Shown here: positions 23,409 through 34,599 of the stretch, one piece after another
Layout: each line of letters starts with the position of its first letter
How positions within the stretch are numbered: position 1 is the stretch's first letter
Assembly (NCBI GenBank): GCA_930367215.1
Contig: OV884060.1
Coordinates: 97,860,151-97,924,150 of the forward strand
Direction of reading: 5' to 3'
Origin: Pollenia angustigena
Lineage: Eukaryota > Arthropoda > Insecta > Diptera > Polleniidae
DNA: 64,000 bases
Translations under genes and position numbers: made by a program
Notes under the pieces: generated by a model
The model's input: the letters and a program-made list of their open reading frames with translations, nothing else
The model's database searches: none
Told to the model about the DNA's origin: nothing

Positions 23409-24625
23409 CCCAGCACTAGTAAATATGTATGTATATGTAAAAATTATTTAGTTTTTGTCCAGTGGCTCTGTATTCTGCTCGCACAATGGTGAAGGGTATA
23501 TAAGATTCGGCACAGCCGAATAAAGCACTCTTACTTGTTATTTTATTAATACAGTAAATTATTGAATATTATAACGCATGTAGTATTTAAATTATGTCTA
23601 ATTCATTTTCTAAGTCTAAGTCATTTAGAATATTTACATATGATTGAAGTCCGTCATCATTATAATCGTCGCTCTCATCGTATACTTCGACTTCTTCTTC
23701 AACATTTTGATTTATATTTGACTGTGTTTCAGATTCAAATTCTTCGTTTGGATTATGACATTTTAGCATTTCGATAACTTCCTGCGGAAGTTGTAAACGT
23801 GTTCGTTGCTGCATGCGTTTGCTTAAGCTCATTGAAGATATTAAAGGATCCGATGTATCTATGGCCCTATTAAATATATCTAGGATATTATTCGTTCGAC
23901 TGCTCTTCGAGCGTGGTGTAACCTGTCGGCCTTATATATTTTATGCCGGAATTCGGCAGCATCTTCTCCAAGAAACCCCAACGGAAGTACACAATTTTCC
24001 ATTATCTGCTTTGAATCAATAAGCACCTTATGTATAGTTGCAATCGTAGGCATCCAAGAATATTTCGCTAATATTATATCAGCTGTTTCATAACAAAATG
24101 TTTAAATTCACTTAAATCCAAGGGGAAAGTGCACGTTAATGAAATCAAAATGATTTTGAGGCGAAATATAAGATTTATGTCGACGCCAGTGATTTCAGAA
24201 AAACTCTCATGGTCTGCAAATGCTCGACGTGCAGTATTCCCGTCATTTGTGCTTTCACATCCACCAACTTTGGGTTTACCTACACTGAGTCCAAGCTTGT
24301 TCCAAAATGCGCTTTGTATTTCTTGCTTCCTTGTTTCAACTGATAATTTGTCGTTTTCCTTTCGAATTTGCCATTTTTTTAATTTGCATTTGTAGCCTGC
24401 ATGCACCACAAATTTGGAAAACCGTATCCAGCAGTGCAGGGGGCTTATTTCATATTTTAAACTCGATTCTTTAGCGCGAAATACGTCAGAGCTGTAATTT
24501 GCAATTTCCCTGAAGTGTTTGGTGTTGCACCACAAATAGGACAAGATTGATTAGATTTAGTCCCAGTCAAAATGTTTAAAACCTTTCCATCAATAACTGT
24601 TAAGAATAATTTAAAAGTAAAGCAT

Positions 24626-25243
24626 CCCAGCAAAAACTTACATTGCAAAGTAATGAGTTAAAAAGCTAATATAACGACTCTTCACTACTTATTCATTGGC
24701 ATTTTAACTCATTATTTTAACACGGTGATGTCATTGGAGGCAAGTACTTACCTCCCTCGCTTACAAATAGGGAGTTAAAAAGTTCTTACTCCGATGTCAC
24801 CAAAATTACAACTAACATTGAATGACTTAAAAAAAAATTTTTTTTTGTTACTTTTTTTTATTATTTTTTTTTTTCTATTTTTTATTATTTTATTTTACTT
24901 TATTTTTTTTTTCTATTTTTTCTTATTTTATTTTACTTTGTTTTATTTTTTATTTTGTCTCTGGTGGGATTCGATCGCGCAACCTCGGTGCTGATAGACT
25001 AGCTCACTACCAGCTAGTCTACCGGGGCAGTGTAGTTTTTGTATAAAAAAACGTTGTTTTACTCAATTAAGAGCGTAAATATGAGATTAAATTATTGTAG
25101 GCAACTACTTACCACCCTCGCTTACAAATAGGGAGTTAAATAAGTCATTACCAAACTACTTCTATGTAATGAAGATGGTATGTAGTAGTCATTGAAAAGT
25201 AAGTTGTTCAGTAATGGCATGTCATTACCAAGTTTTTGCTGGG
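24626..25243. repeat. CCCAGCAAAAACTT MITE inside Transib-like relic
   Basis: Ends CCCAGCAAAAACTT and its exact inverse, flanked by AT on both sides. Removing it and one AT restores the interrupted transposase frame ('GEGRIV' directly into 'CFTFKLF'), so the 2-bp duplication is read from the host gene itself. Inside, a ~42-bp direct repeat containing 'cgcttacaaatagggagtta' occurs at about 24740-24780 and 25100-25140, on either side of a tRNA-like block. Confidence 0.8.
24820..25045 (-). repeat. tRNA-like SINE block within MITE
   Basis: On the minus strand: 'gactagctggtagtgagc' (A-box-like, about 25020-25000), then 'gatcgaatcccacc' (B-box-like, about 24976-24963), then a 130-bp A-rich tail (T-rich on the plus strand, 24827-24956). 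Layout fits a tRNA-derived SINE or a tRNA-like Pol III unit with an A-rich tail. It is not a tRNA gene: no proper acceptor stem is visible. Confidence 0.5.
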
Positions 25244-26899
25244 ATACAATTCTTCCTTCTCCGATTTGTATCTGCATGGTTTGAAGATTCTCAATTTCCT
25301 TTTTCAAGTCGAAATCTTCTTTTAAAATTTTTTCCTTTGCATATTCTAACTTTAAGGGCCGGCAAAATCTTATCGATTGAGGTGTACGGTTGCTCCAAAC
25401 AGGATTTCCAGAGGAGAGCATTCTCAAAGGAATAATTGTTGTGGCTAAAAGCGAAGAGTCAGAATCGTGGGATGTGCTTTTTTCAATGTATGATTGTTTA
25501 TATTGAGCTTGACCTGTGCTGCTATCGAAACCGTAGCTTAAAATCAATTCCACATTTATGAAGTTTGTGTTTTCTGCACTCATTATAACATCAATAACTT
25601 CTTTTTGCATCTCTACAATTCTTGCTGCAGTGTGAAATAAAAGTGATTCCAATGAAACTTTTACCAATTTCTCACATACTTCTACGCCCTCAGGTCGGCA
25701 CTTTAATTGAGCAGCAACTTGATTGTAGTGCGGATAAATGTCACTGTTTCTCAACTTACTTTCCCGACGTATGCCACAATATTGGTCCTCTGTAAAATTA
25801 TGTTCTAATAAAAATGCCAGTGCCTCATCTGGCGTTTATTTTATTGGCTTCTGATTCTGTTCGGAAAATAATTGTTTTATGTTAGATGGCCTTGTTGGAC
25901 TTTTTATGGTCTCTCTTAGAACTGTTGCTAAGGTTACATGCCCTTGTTTCCGAGCTGATGTTGCTGCTGCCCATACCAATAAGTCCGTCTGACCACACAA
26001 TGCTTTTGAAAGACCTGCTGCTTCTCTTCTCTTTTCACGATTAGATTTTTCACAAAATGGAAGGCGTGGACGTCCGATTATCGCAGCACCTGTTTCGATT
26101 GTGTTTGGCTTTTTTTCTAATGTTAATGTGCCTTTAAACCATTCGACATTCTTACTACGAAAATCTGATAGCTTTCTCCGGCATTTATCCCACTTTAACG
26201 ATAAGTATTTACAAAAGTTTCTTACTTTTTCCTTTAAATCAGTGGGAATGTTATCGACTCCAATTTGGCTAGCAATATATCCATACATAGCATCTTGCTT
26301 TTTTTCTTTGTTGCGTGGTTTAACCCAGACTTCGAATAAATCAATATTCGGGAAAATGTGTTTACCTGAAAAAAGTGGTAGAATTAGACAACCGCAAAAA
26401 CCGCAAATCCACATGATATTTTTCAGATTCAGCACGAATTAACAAACAAATTTAAATTTTCCTTTCAATTGCCCAACGTTGCCTACTCTTCAAAAGCTTA
26501 CATAACCTCAAAATTTAACATTTTCGGCGACCGATCTAAGGTAGCATGCAATATGTTACGATTTATACACAAAAATAACGATACAGATAGATTTTTTGAT
26601 AAAAAAATATCGAATACTTACTTATTAATTCGTTATTCATATTAACACTTTGGTTTTATTTTCACTTTAAATGTTTAAAAGTAAACACACCACATGAATC
26701 AATGCCACTTCAATAATTCACATTTGACAGCTTGTCATGTATGTAGCTGTATAATTGTTGTTGCAAAAACCAAATGCATTTTTATTTGCTATGATGTGTT
26801 TCTTATAAGGTTGAAACACAAAAGAAGTGATAACACAATGTGCGAAATTTGACTTTTGGCCAGTGAAATCGATCGTTTGACCTATAGTGCCATGTAAGA

Positions 26900-27160
26900 A
26901 AATTTTTTTGGAATAATTTTTATCAAATATCACCTCTTTTAAGAAAGATAAATATTAAAGAAAACATACAATTAAACATTCTCACATATAAGAAATTACG
27001 TTTGCACAACTTTGCAGTCTGATTGTTCATCTAAATGTACAAATTTAGGAGCAAATTTATAAAATTAGTAAAATCTAAATATTTCTCTATAACAATATCG
27101 TAAAATAATCAGCTTTTAATAACTTTTAAATTTTCGGTAAACTTTGACGGAAATGGCCAT
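26900..27160. repeat. interspersed repeat R2, empty-site copy
   Basis: Aligns with 31345-32060 ('gcacaactttgcagtctgat', 'ataacaatatcgtaaaataa'). At about 27085 this copy lacks the 450-bp MITE found in the other copy at 31532-31982. Probably the downstream part of the same larger repeat as the 10310-10790 block. Confidence 0.6.
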
Positions 27161-27289
27161 ATCTAAAGACACAATATAAACCTACAAACTAATTTTATAT
27201 AAATACCGCAATTATGTATTAATTTATCTATGTATGTATTGCAATTTATAAAGTTTCTATAATAACACATATGTTCTTATAAAAAATTA

Positions 27290-27402
27290 ATAACATTTTG
27301 CTTTTTTGCCCTTGTTTTAAAACATTTGAAGATTTTTCTCTTCAAAATAAGATTTTTTTCTCGCCAAATGAAGAAATCCCTTTAAATCTTCTGGCAACGC
27401 TG
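27290..27402. repeat. hAT-like terminal fragment
   Basis: Ends in '...tcttctggcaacgctg', the inverse of CAGCGTTGCCAGAA at 6634. Shares 'caaaataagattttt' and 'caaatgaag' with 6900-6950. No TSD partner found. Confidence 0.4.
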
Positions 27403-27479
27403 CTCGTGTTACAGTTTTTCCCGTGTGAGATATCTTCTACGATTAAAAAATGCGCTCATCGACGATCAAAGATACTCTT

Positions 27480-27970
27480 CTAGAGTTTAAACGCGGAAAA
27501 GAATTCCCGGGACATTTTTTTTTAATTAATACCGGAAAATTTTCGGGAATTTCATATTGAATTTTTTTAAATTTTAATCGTTTAAATCAAAAACGAGCAA
27601 TCAAAACATATTCTTTACTAAAATTACTAAAAACTACCTTCAAATCGATGTACGATGTAAATTTACACGATACGACAACACCAGATGATGAACCATCCAC
27701 AAATTCTAAAAAAATACAAAAGCCTGAAAATATATTAAAAAAAGAATTGACGTCTATGAAGTCACGGGTAACAGGCCAACAAATTTATAATCTTTGCTTC
27801 TTTCTATAAAACTAACGTCTGTTGAAAGTAAGAGCACGTTTTCGGTAGCAGGAATATACATTTCAACAAGAATTAGAAACATAATCTCTGATGAGCTTTT
27901 TAATGCTTTAAAAATACTAAACAATTTTTTGCTTAAAAGGAAATCAATTTTACCAAGTTGCCATTAATAA
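27480..27970 (+). pseudogene. hAT transposase C-terminal relic
   Basis: Plus-strand frames read 'VNLHDTTTPDDEPSTNSKK' and 'ILKKELTSMKSRVTGQQI' (about 27655-27785). Then comes the hAT C-terminal block 'TSVESKSTFSVAGIYISTRI' and 'DELFNALKILNNFLLKRK' (27815-27955). In active hATs the block reads S-E-R-x-F-S; here Glu-Ser-Lys replaces Glu-Ser-Glu-Arg. Same family as the minus-strand relic at 6190-6625. Broken by a stop before 27800. Confidence 0.7.
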
Positions 27971-28134
27971 TATCATATAAATAATAATAAGTTTTAATAA
28001 TTTGTGATCTCCCAAAAAAAATAAATAAATATATGTATATGTATATAATATGCATGTACAAATGAATGTAACAATTTATTTGGTTTTGTTTTGGTTTTCT
28101 GTGGAATTAATTAAGCTATTTTTTGGACTGTTGT

Positions 28135-28240
28135 ATACAGTCAACTCGCGATAACGTGAACTAATTTTTACCATGGCGTTTCACGTTTTCGAGTTTGTTC
28201 ACGTTATCGAATGCCAAAATTTAAAAAAATAACATTCCTA
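28135..28240 (+). repeat. pogo/Tigger-like terminal remnant
   Basis: Begins 'cagtcaactcgcgataacgt' and holds internal 'ttcacgttatcga' inverted words, the usual style of Tigger/pogo ends. No opposite end or transposase found. Confidence 0.4.
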
Positions 28241-28759
28241 TTTTTAAATAAATAGATAAACAAGTATTTTAAAAAACATACATATTTTATTCATTTTTAA
28301 TAACAAAAAACATATGTATACGCAATAATTCAGTTGACTTTGCATATGATACATTAAAAAATAAATTTCTTATGAATACCATAAAAAAAATAAACATAAA
28401 ATTAACAAAAACGAATAGAAACATTTTTTTGTTTAAGGAATGTTTATAAGGGATAACAAATTTCTCAGGAAAAAATCGGTCATCTTTTTTTTTTTTAAGT
28501 TGTTTTGTTTGATCATCTTTAACAAAGCTTTTTTTTTAGCACTTTTCTCCAATGATGAAAGGTATGGGTTACCTGCTGCTTCCATTGCAAGCTGATTTGC
28601 ACATAAACAGTCCGCTTACCGGTTATTTTTTATTTCGCATTACAAAAATGTAAAAAATTTGTTTTTAAAAGTTTATTAAAAACAATATCATTATATTATA
28701 TTAAAAAAAACTCAACAAAAAGGTTAAATAAAATATAAAGTTCAATATGCATTTATCTT

Positions 28760-30519
28760 TTTAAATAAGCAATTTATTATTTCCTTGTGAGGCAAATTAA
28801 GACAGTACAGTCTATCTTCTGTCATTGTTGATTTGAGCCATGTTTTTATTCGACGAAGGGTAGTAAATGACCTCCCGCTCGTGGCGAGAGAAAATTGTAT
28901 ATATTTTTCTTAGATTTGGGTAGATATCTTCATCACAGTTTATTAAAGCATCTACAACGTTTTTTGATAGATCAGGATCAAGTTTAGATGTTAGTAGGTG
29001 TTTATCTCTTTTATCAAATATAATCAGCTCATCAGCTAGTTGTGGTTTTAACAGTTTTGTATATGTATATGACTTGATTACACTTTGAGGTAGAGTTAAG
29101 GTAAGTTCAATACATTTAGGATATCTATTGGGAAAGGTGTTTTGAGTTCTTCTAAAACAAATTCAATATGAGGAATGTAACCTACAACTCGGCAGTAATC
29201 TTCAACATTTTGGATATGATTATTTCGTTCAAATTGGATTGGAACTTTAAATTGTTCTTTGGCTTTATTTCTTTTCTCTTCAAGGCTCATGATTAAAGTT
29301 TTGATAAGGCTTGATCCTATTTGAAAATCTATATCTCGCTTCTGTAAAATGATACTAAGTGGCTGTGTTACAATAAGTATCACACTTAATATGTATATTC
29401 CGCAAATAAATTCAAAAGGTAGTTCCTTAATATAAAGGTAGAGATACTGCCTTTCCAATCAGATTTTTTTTTCAAAGCTTCTACTATATGATGTACACTT
29501 GTTGCAAAGTGTTAAATTGAGTCGTGACGGTCCACCCATTTTGTCTCGCATAATGTAGAGAGATTGCCTCCCAAATATTTTGCTTAAACTATGTGTCGCT
29601 TGGGATGATTATATTAAAAAAAATGTTGTCCTTTCTTTTACAAATGATACAGCTTTTGTATTAATGGCACTTTATTGCTTTTAGAAATTGAGTTGTTTGA
29701 TTTATGGGAATAGCAAGGCGTTTCTTTCGCATTTATCGCGGTTTGCAGAATTTTTTAACAGCTCCATTTTCTGCTGACATCAGAGGACACCAATCTGTTC
29801 CAACCCCTACACAATTTTTTAGGTCAAAACCAAAATTCAAAGTCAAAGCTTTAAGAACTATTGATGAAAGTGCCTTCGCATTAATTGACACATCAACGTC
29901 TTCAATATCCTTTAAAGCCTCTTCAAATGAGTTTACAACAAAGCCAATAAATTCTTCCCAAACAACATTTTGTTGTATGTTGATATATCTTAAAGATTAG
30001 GAAATCTGTATTTTCCCCGACAAATCCGTGTATTCTTCAAAAATTATCGAATAGAATTTTGATTCATATAACACATACATACATAAATATTGCATTTACT
30101 AAGGCTTATTAATAATTCAACCGCACGCATTATCAAACGTTTACCCCCGTATTCATAAACGATTATTAAGTTTAAGAAACCCTTATTAAGGAACATTTTC
30201 ATAGAAAATTTGTTTTGTAAACCTTTATTAAATTTTAAATATTTTTATGAATACCTACAGTGGTCTTTTGATATAGATGGCACCTGCCGGTAAACTAGAT
30301 GTTTTATTGGAAATATCTAATAAACAAAAATAAGATTTGGATACTTATTGAAAATTTCGTTAGAGATTCAATAAAAAAAAACCTTGCTGGGATTTCCAAA
30401 AATTTTGTACATTTAAAATTATTATTGGGAATTCTTGTATTTTCGAAATAAACAAGACAGAGTTTTATAATTTACGGGGGGGGGGGATTTCCTTATTTCG
30501 CCCCCTGAATCCGCGCCTG
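28760..30519 (-). pseudogene. ZMYM1-type hAT transposase relic
   Basis: Minus strand. The 5' end of the element is likely at 30519, where 'caggcgcggattcagggggc' starts, a terminal form common in this hAT group. Then 'LKALTLNFGFDLKNCVGVGT' and 'DWCPLMSAENGAVKKF' (about 29880-29740). This is the region with the conserved Asp, here within G-T-D. Then 'TQPLSIILQKRDIDFQIGSS' (29370-29310) and the C-terminal 'LATSGRSFTTLRRIKTWL' (about 28893-28840) with 'EDRLYCLNLPHKEI'. Several frames are used and stops occur. Known relatives are ZMYM1-like proteins and the hATs they derive from. A CCCCGTATT-type MITE (30144-30254) lies in its upstream part. Confidence 0.7.
30144..30254. repeat. MITE with CCCCGTATTCATAAA ends, copy 2
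   Basis: Second copy of 6975-7090, in opposite orientation, with 'cattttcatagaaaatttg' and 'ttttgtaaacctttatt' shared. The right end has lost its G-tract. Confidence 0.6.
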
Positions 30520-30824
30520 ATCTTAAAACTATTGAATAGTATGATTTTCGGTCATATATGTAGATACATACCATCATTTATGTTAGATTTGTAACAAAAT
30601 TATCAGTTTTTTAGGGTGGTGGTTCCACATTTGGAATCATAACTCTTATCCTTCTGAACCGATTTTGCTTGATTTCAATCCCAAACTTCTTAGGATAACC
30701 AGAAGCAATTAAGCACCAATATTGTTTTTTTTCTTTTGAGCTTTCCAAAAGTGAGCGTGTTTTCAATGGACAGACAGGCAACAAATACTTTTACGTTCTC
30801 TTAACCCTTAAATTATAGCACTAA

Positions 30825-30950
30825 GGGCCATTATTACAACTTTAAGTTAGCTAAAGTTAAGATTAAATTGACAGATAATAATGTGTTATCTGTCAAAAAG
30901 CGTCTGTTAACTGTCGGATAACAGCTAACGCCAAGTTATAATAATGGCCC
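30825..30950. repeat. 126-bp MITE with paired empty site
   Basis: Ends GGGCCATTATTACAACTT and its inverse (GTTATAATAATGGCCC). The related copy at about 10365 reads 'gcactaagaaagc' without it. Target duplication is TAA (or CTAAG if the outer G is counted as target). Confidence 0.8.
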
Positions 30951-31531
30951 TAAGAAAGCACTGTTATCCATGCCAAAGTTTATGGAGGGCTCGATTCTAG
31001 GTCAAAGATAATGGCAAAAGAAGTAGCGGTTCGAACGTGAAAAAAAATAGAAGTAGTTTTTGTGGCCATGTATAAAAAGGCGTAATTCAGCGAAACCTGG
31101 CACAATTTTTTAGTCAAACTACTTTCAGAAGTTTACGTAGCAATGTAACATTAAAATTTCTTTGGTTTGATTCCAAAATCTTCTGTATTTTTTTTAAGCC
31201 AAAATCTGGGTCGATACGTGACAACTCGAACGTGAAATTTCTTCCATAATAATTAAACTGAATAATGATTAAAACAAAATAAAAATTTACCATTAATCCG
31301 AATAGCATATTTCTCTTTGAACTCCTCCTTAGATTACAGACTATGTAAGAAATTTTTTGGAATAATTTTTATTAAATATTACCTCTTTTAAGGAAGATAA
31401 TATTAAAGAAAACATACAATAAAACAAATAAGAAATTACGTTTGCACAACTTTGCAGTCTGATTGTTCATCTAAGTGAACAAATTTATGAGTAAATGTAT
31501 AAAATCAGTAAAATCTTAATATTTATTTTAT

Positions 31532-31982
31532 TACTACGTTTATACGTTTCCTATTCGCGAATAAAAATTATTTGCGATTAACTAACTTACTGTTTATATG
31601 TCTATTTCTTAATGAAAATTCTTATTTTTAAGTGATGCCAGATGGAAAATTTATTCATTTAGTAGCACTGTATGTATATAAACTTTTTATTTTTTAAATG
31701 AAAAAGATCAAAAATTATTGTGTATTTTTAAATTTATTTGCACATTTTTGATTTAATTTTACTTTTGTTGTCATATAAATGTGCCACATTGAAATAGAAC
31801 CGTAAAACGGTTAAAAGTGTGGCAATGCTTAAAATCTTATTTGCAAATGGTGTCGTTAATCAGGAATTGTTTTTATGAGTTAGCTATTCGCAAATAAAAA
31901 TTTAATTCACTGTTTATGCGGCAATATTCTCTACTTGCAATATATTTATTTGCAAATAAGTGGTGCGTATAAACGTAGTATA
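31532..31982. repeat. 450-bp MITE with paired empty site
   Basis: Ends TACTACGTTTATACG and inverted equivalent, with 'ttcgcgaataaaaa' / 'ttgcaaataag' subterminal words. The sister repeat at about 27085 lacks it ('...tttctctataacaatatcg'). Flanks are TA-type. Confidence 0.7.
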
Positions 31983-32059
31983 TAACAATATCGTAAAATA
32001 ATCAGCTTTTAATAACTTTTAAATTTTCGGTCACGGTGGACCTTTTAACGGAAATGCCC

Positions 32060-33515
32060 ATATATGTGTCACTTTCAGTTAAAAGGGACCTATGGATGAA
32101 AAAATCGATTTTTAATATTTTGGTGATTCTTAAATAGACAATACGCTCTTACTAATGCAGCAAACCGCAGTTTTCTAACTGCATTTATGACTTTTGTCAT
32201 AAGTCAGCTTTAAAATACACCATTGATAAGAAAAAAAATTAACTTGTTAACTTCAAAATCGTTTTTCTCCAAAACTCATTTTTCCCCATTGGTCCGTTTT
32301 TACTGAAACTGTTACATATGTACACATTTATACTACTTATGAGGTCTAAGATGAATATTAAAAAAGTACACGGTTCACAAACTTATTATACTATCATTCA
32401 CCACTAGTGGTGGTGGAGGGTATAAAAATAATCCATAATCCGGATAACAAAAACCTGTTTATGCATTTGCACGACCAATTGTTTCGTTTTCATATTGTTT
32501 CGTTTATTAAATCTTTGCCAATTATTTACTCTTTTCATGCCTCTTCTCTCATTTGAATGTGTGTGTGTGTAACTATATATGTGTGTAGGAAAAGTGAGGT
32601 TGTGTTTTTGTTTTTTATTTATTTATTATTTTAACAACCAACTGAATGCAGAGAAGAAGTACATTTTTGATTACCACTGGCATTCAGAATAGAAAAAAAA
32701 TTTACGAATTGCTGTTTAATCTTGTTCGTGTTGTTGTTGTTTTATTATTATTTTACACATACAATTTGTTTTGTTATAAATTAATTTCTGTTCGCTCTCT
32801 TTACTCGTACGGTAAATCGGATGTCTGCTCTTTCGTTCCTTCATTTTTGTTTTTTTTTTCTTGATGTGCTTATCATTATTTCGTTTTATTTTATGTTTGT
32901 TGTATAAAATATATTTCATCGTTGCGCAGCCAATCGGCGTTCGTTTACCAACCAGGTGGTGGTTGGATAGTTGGTTGGCTTCTGTTGTTGTTGTCGCTGC
33001 TGTATCTGCTAGTTGCTTTTGATTCCGCGTCATCAATTCAAATTGGATATTGTAATCTTTTCTTGAATACAAAAATAAAATATTCATTTTGCTCTCTCAC
33101 GATTATGTGCCTTGCGCGCTTCGTTCGTTTTTTCGTAAACTGCTTTCACTCTGTTTTTGTGGTTAGTTTTTTTATTTGCTTTGCCAATCAAACGGTGCTT
33201 GGTAGTGTTCAGATAAAAAGTAATATACCTACTAGGTTCTTATCTGGATGAAAACATACACACTTAAAGAGTTGTACACATTTTTTCTATTTTGTTGGGG
33301 GGTTATAAAATATAAATATGTATGTATGTATGTATGTACCTACAACTTTGTATCTGACAGAACGCCCTTTTCATTATTTTAATTTGTATTTCAATAAATA
33401 TGTATGAATGTAGGTACATATGTACCTACATATCTAAATTTGTATTTTACAAATAAGCTGCGTCCTACAGTGTTGAGCAAAAATTGTTGTAATCTACATA
33501 AAGATTGTATGTATG
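32060..33515. other. no gene recognised; microsatellite-bearing stretch
   Basis: A GTGTGT run lies at 32562-32590 and an (ATGT)n run at 33316-33341. GTT/TTG repeats lie at 32724-32750 and 32960-33010. Frames on both strands over 32646-33251 are low-complexity (poly-Lys, Gln-His) and probably spurious, though a diverged 5' leader of a host gene cannot be excluded. Confidence 0.3.
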
Positions 33516-33518
33516 TGG

Positions 33519-33918
33519 GTACATATCGATACCTTCCCGTAAGAATGTATTAAGCGACATTTCTAAAATTGTGTAGGAAACGAAAAAAACGTTTCATTTA
33601 GTTATTTATTTTTCGGATTTTATTGAAAGAAACATATTTGGAAAGCGATTTTCAGAATACAAAACATATTTAAAAATGTGGCTTAGCATAGCTTCTTTGG
33701 CGGATAATACAAATTACAGGGTGCCACATTATTCCAGTGAGAAAACTTGACGGTTGATACAATTTTATGTTCACCCTAGTTTCCTTTGCATCCATGATAG
33801 GGCAGCGAAACCCAGGCCAAAATGTGGCGCTTAATTTCTAGTATAGTTCCACATCAAAAGGTCCTTTTCGAAAAAAGTGTCGCTTAATACATTCTTACGG
33901 GAAAGTATCGATATGTAC
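33519..33918. repeat. 400-bp MITE with ~42-bp TIR
   Basis: Ends GTACATATCGATACCTTCCC and inverse GTACATATCGATACTTTCCC. Both continue with 'gtaagaatgtattaagcgac'. The interior is non-coding. Confidence 0.75.
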
Positions 33919-34599
33919 GTTATTAGGATAAAATGTGGATAAATTGGTTAGAGCACAAAACGTCTTTAAGAAAAGGCTTTTAAAATATCTTATTTTTTAA
34001 ATAATAAATAAATAACAGAAAATTGTAGACTTTAAATATCTTATTTTTTATAGTACCTATTTTAAAAATTTGTTAGGCCGTTGCTTGCATCTCGGAACCG
34101 GTTTTTATTTGTCAGTCTTTCTAATAAAGATTAGATTTCCTGTAATTAAAATTGAATAGATACCTACCTACCGATATAAGATAAATAGCGCGTTGTGAAT
34201 TGTTTGTTGTTGTCAGTTTCCTCCAAATGAACTTCGCTCCAAACGGGTTTTTTTTTAACCCTAGAGTACTAATGATCGACGTTTCGGCGAGCTTCGCTCC
34301 CTTTTAATTACATACAGTCGGGCCTCGGGCATTACGGATAATCGATTTTCACGGTTAATCGAATAACAATTTTGATTATACAGTTTTTTTTAATATTCTT
34401 ATTATTTAACAAGAGAACATTGATGTACATATTTACATACATTAAAAAAAATTAGTTCAAGAAGTTTATGTACATTTTTAAATAAAATAAGTAGGTATGT
34501 ATACATTACATTTTCTATGAAGAGATTCTGTGGACATCTCTGGTATCTTGCTTTTGCATTATTTGCTAAGAATGGCGGATGTGACTGTCGGCCAGTCAC

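Larger units (their letters stand above)
23587..26435 (-). pseudogene. RAG1-core/Transib-like DDE transposase relic
   Basis: Minus-strand relic, read from 26435 downwards. A frame of about 200 codons ends in a TAA near 25838. The same frame continues (about 25830-25244) with 'DIYPHYNQVAAQLKCRPEGV' and 'YGFDSSTGQAQYKQ', a candidate first Asp. After a MITE (24626-25243) it resumes with 'FKLFLTVIDGKVLN', a candidate second Asp, and 'CPICGATPN', a zinc-finger start. A frameshift leads to 'EISPLHCWIRF' and 'GGCESTNDGNTARRAF', aligning with the RAG1 'SEGNESGNKLFRRF' glutamate region. Another shift gives the C-terminus, ending with the acidic 'NQNVEEEVEVYDESDD'. The order Asp, Asp-CxxC, Glu-GN fits Transib/RAG1-like transposases. 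Superfamily assignment is from motif order only. Confidence 0.65.
30795..32060. repeat. interspersed repeat R1+R2, filled-site copy
   Basis: Covers the sequence of both 10310-10790 (R1 part) and 26900-27160 (R2 part) joined at about 31345, so those two are fragments of one longer repeat. Two MITEs are inserted (30825-30950 and 31532-31982). Identity is about 90% by eye. No protein family recognised. Confidence 0.6.

Noticed and set aside
24960..25040. tRNA gene on the minus strand
   Set aside because: A and B boxes are present but acceptor and anticodon stems do not form; A-rich tail fits a SINE-like unit.
32646..33251. Overlapping frames of 72-123 codons on both strands
   Set aside because: Low-complexity composition (poly-Lys, Gln-His, Thr runs) from TTG/GTT and AAG repeats; no domain or conserved motif.
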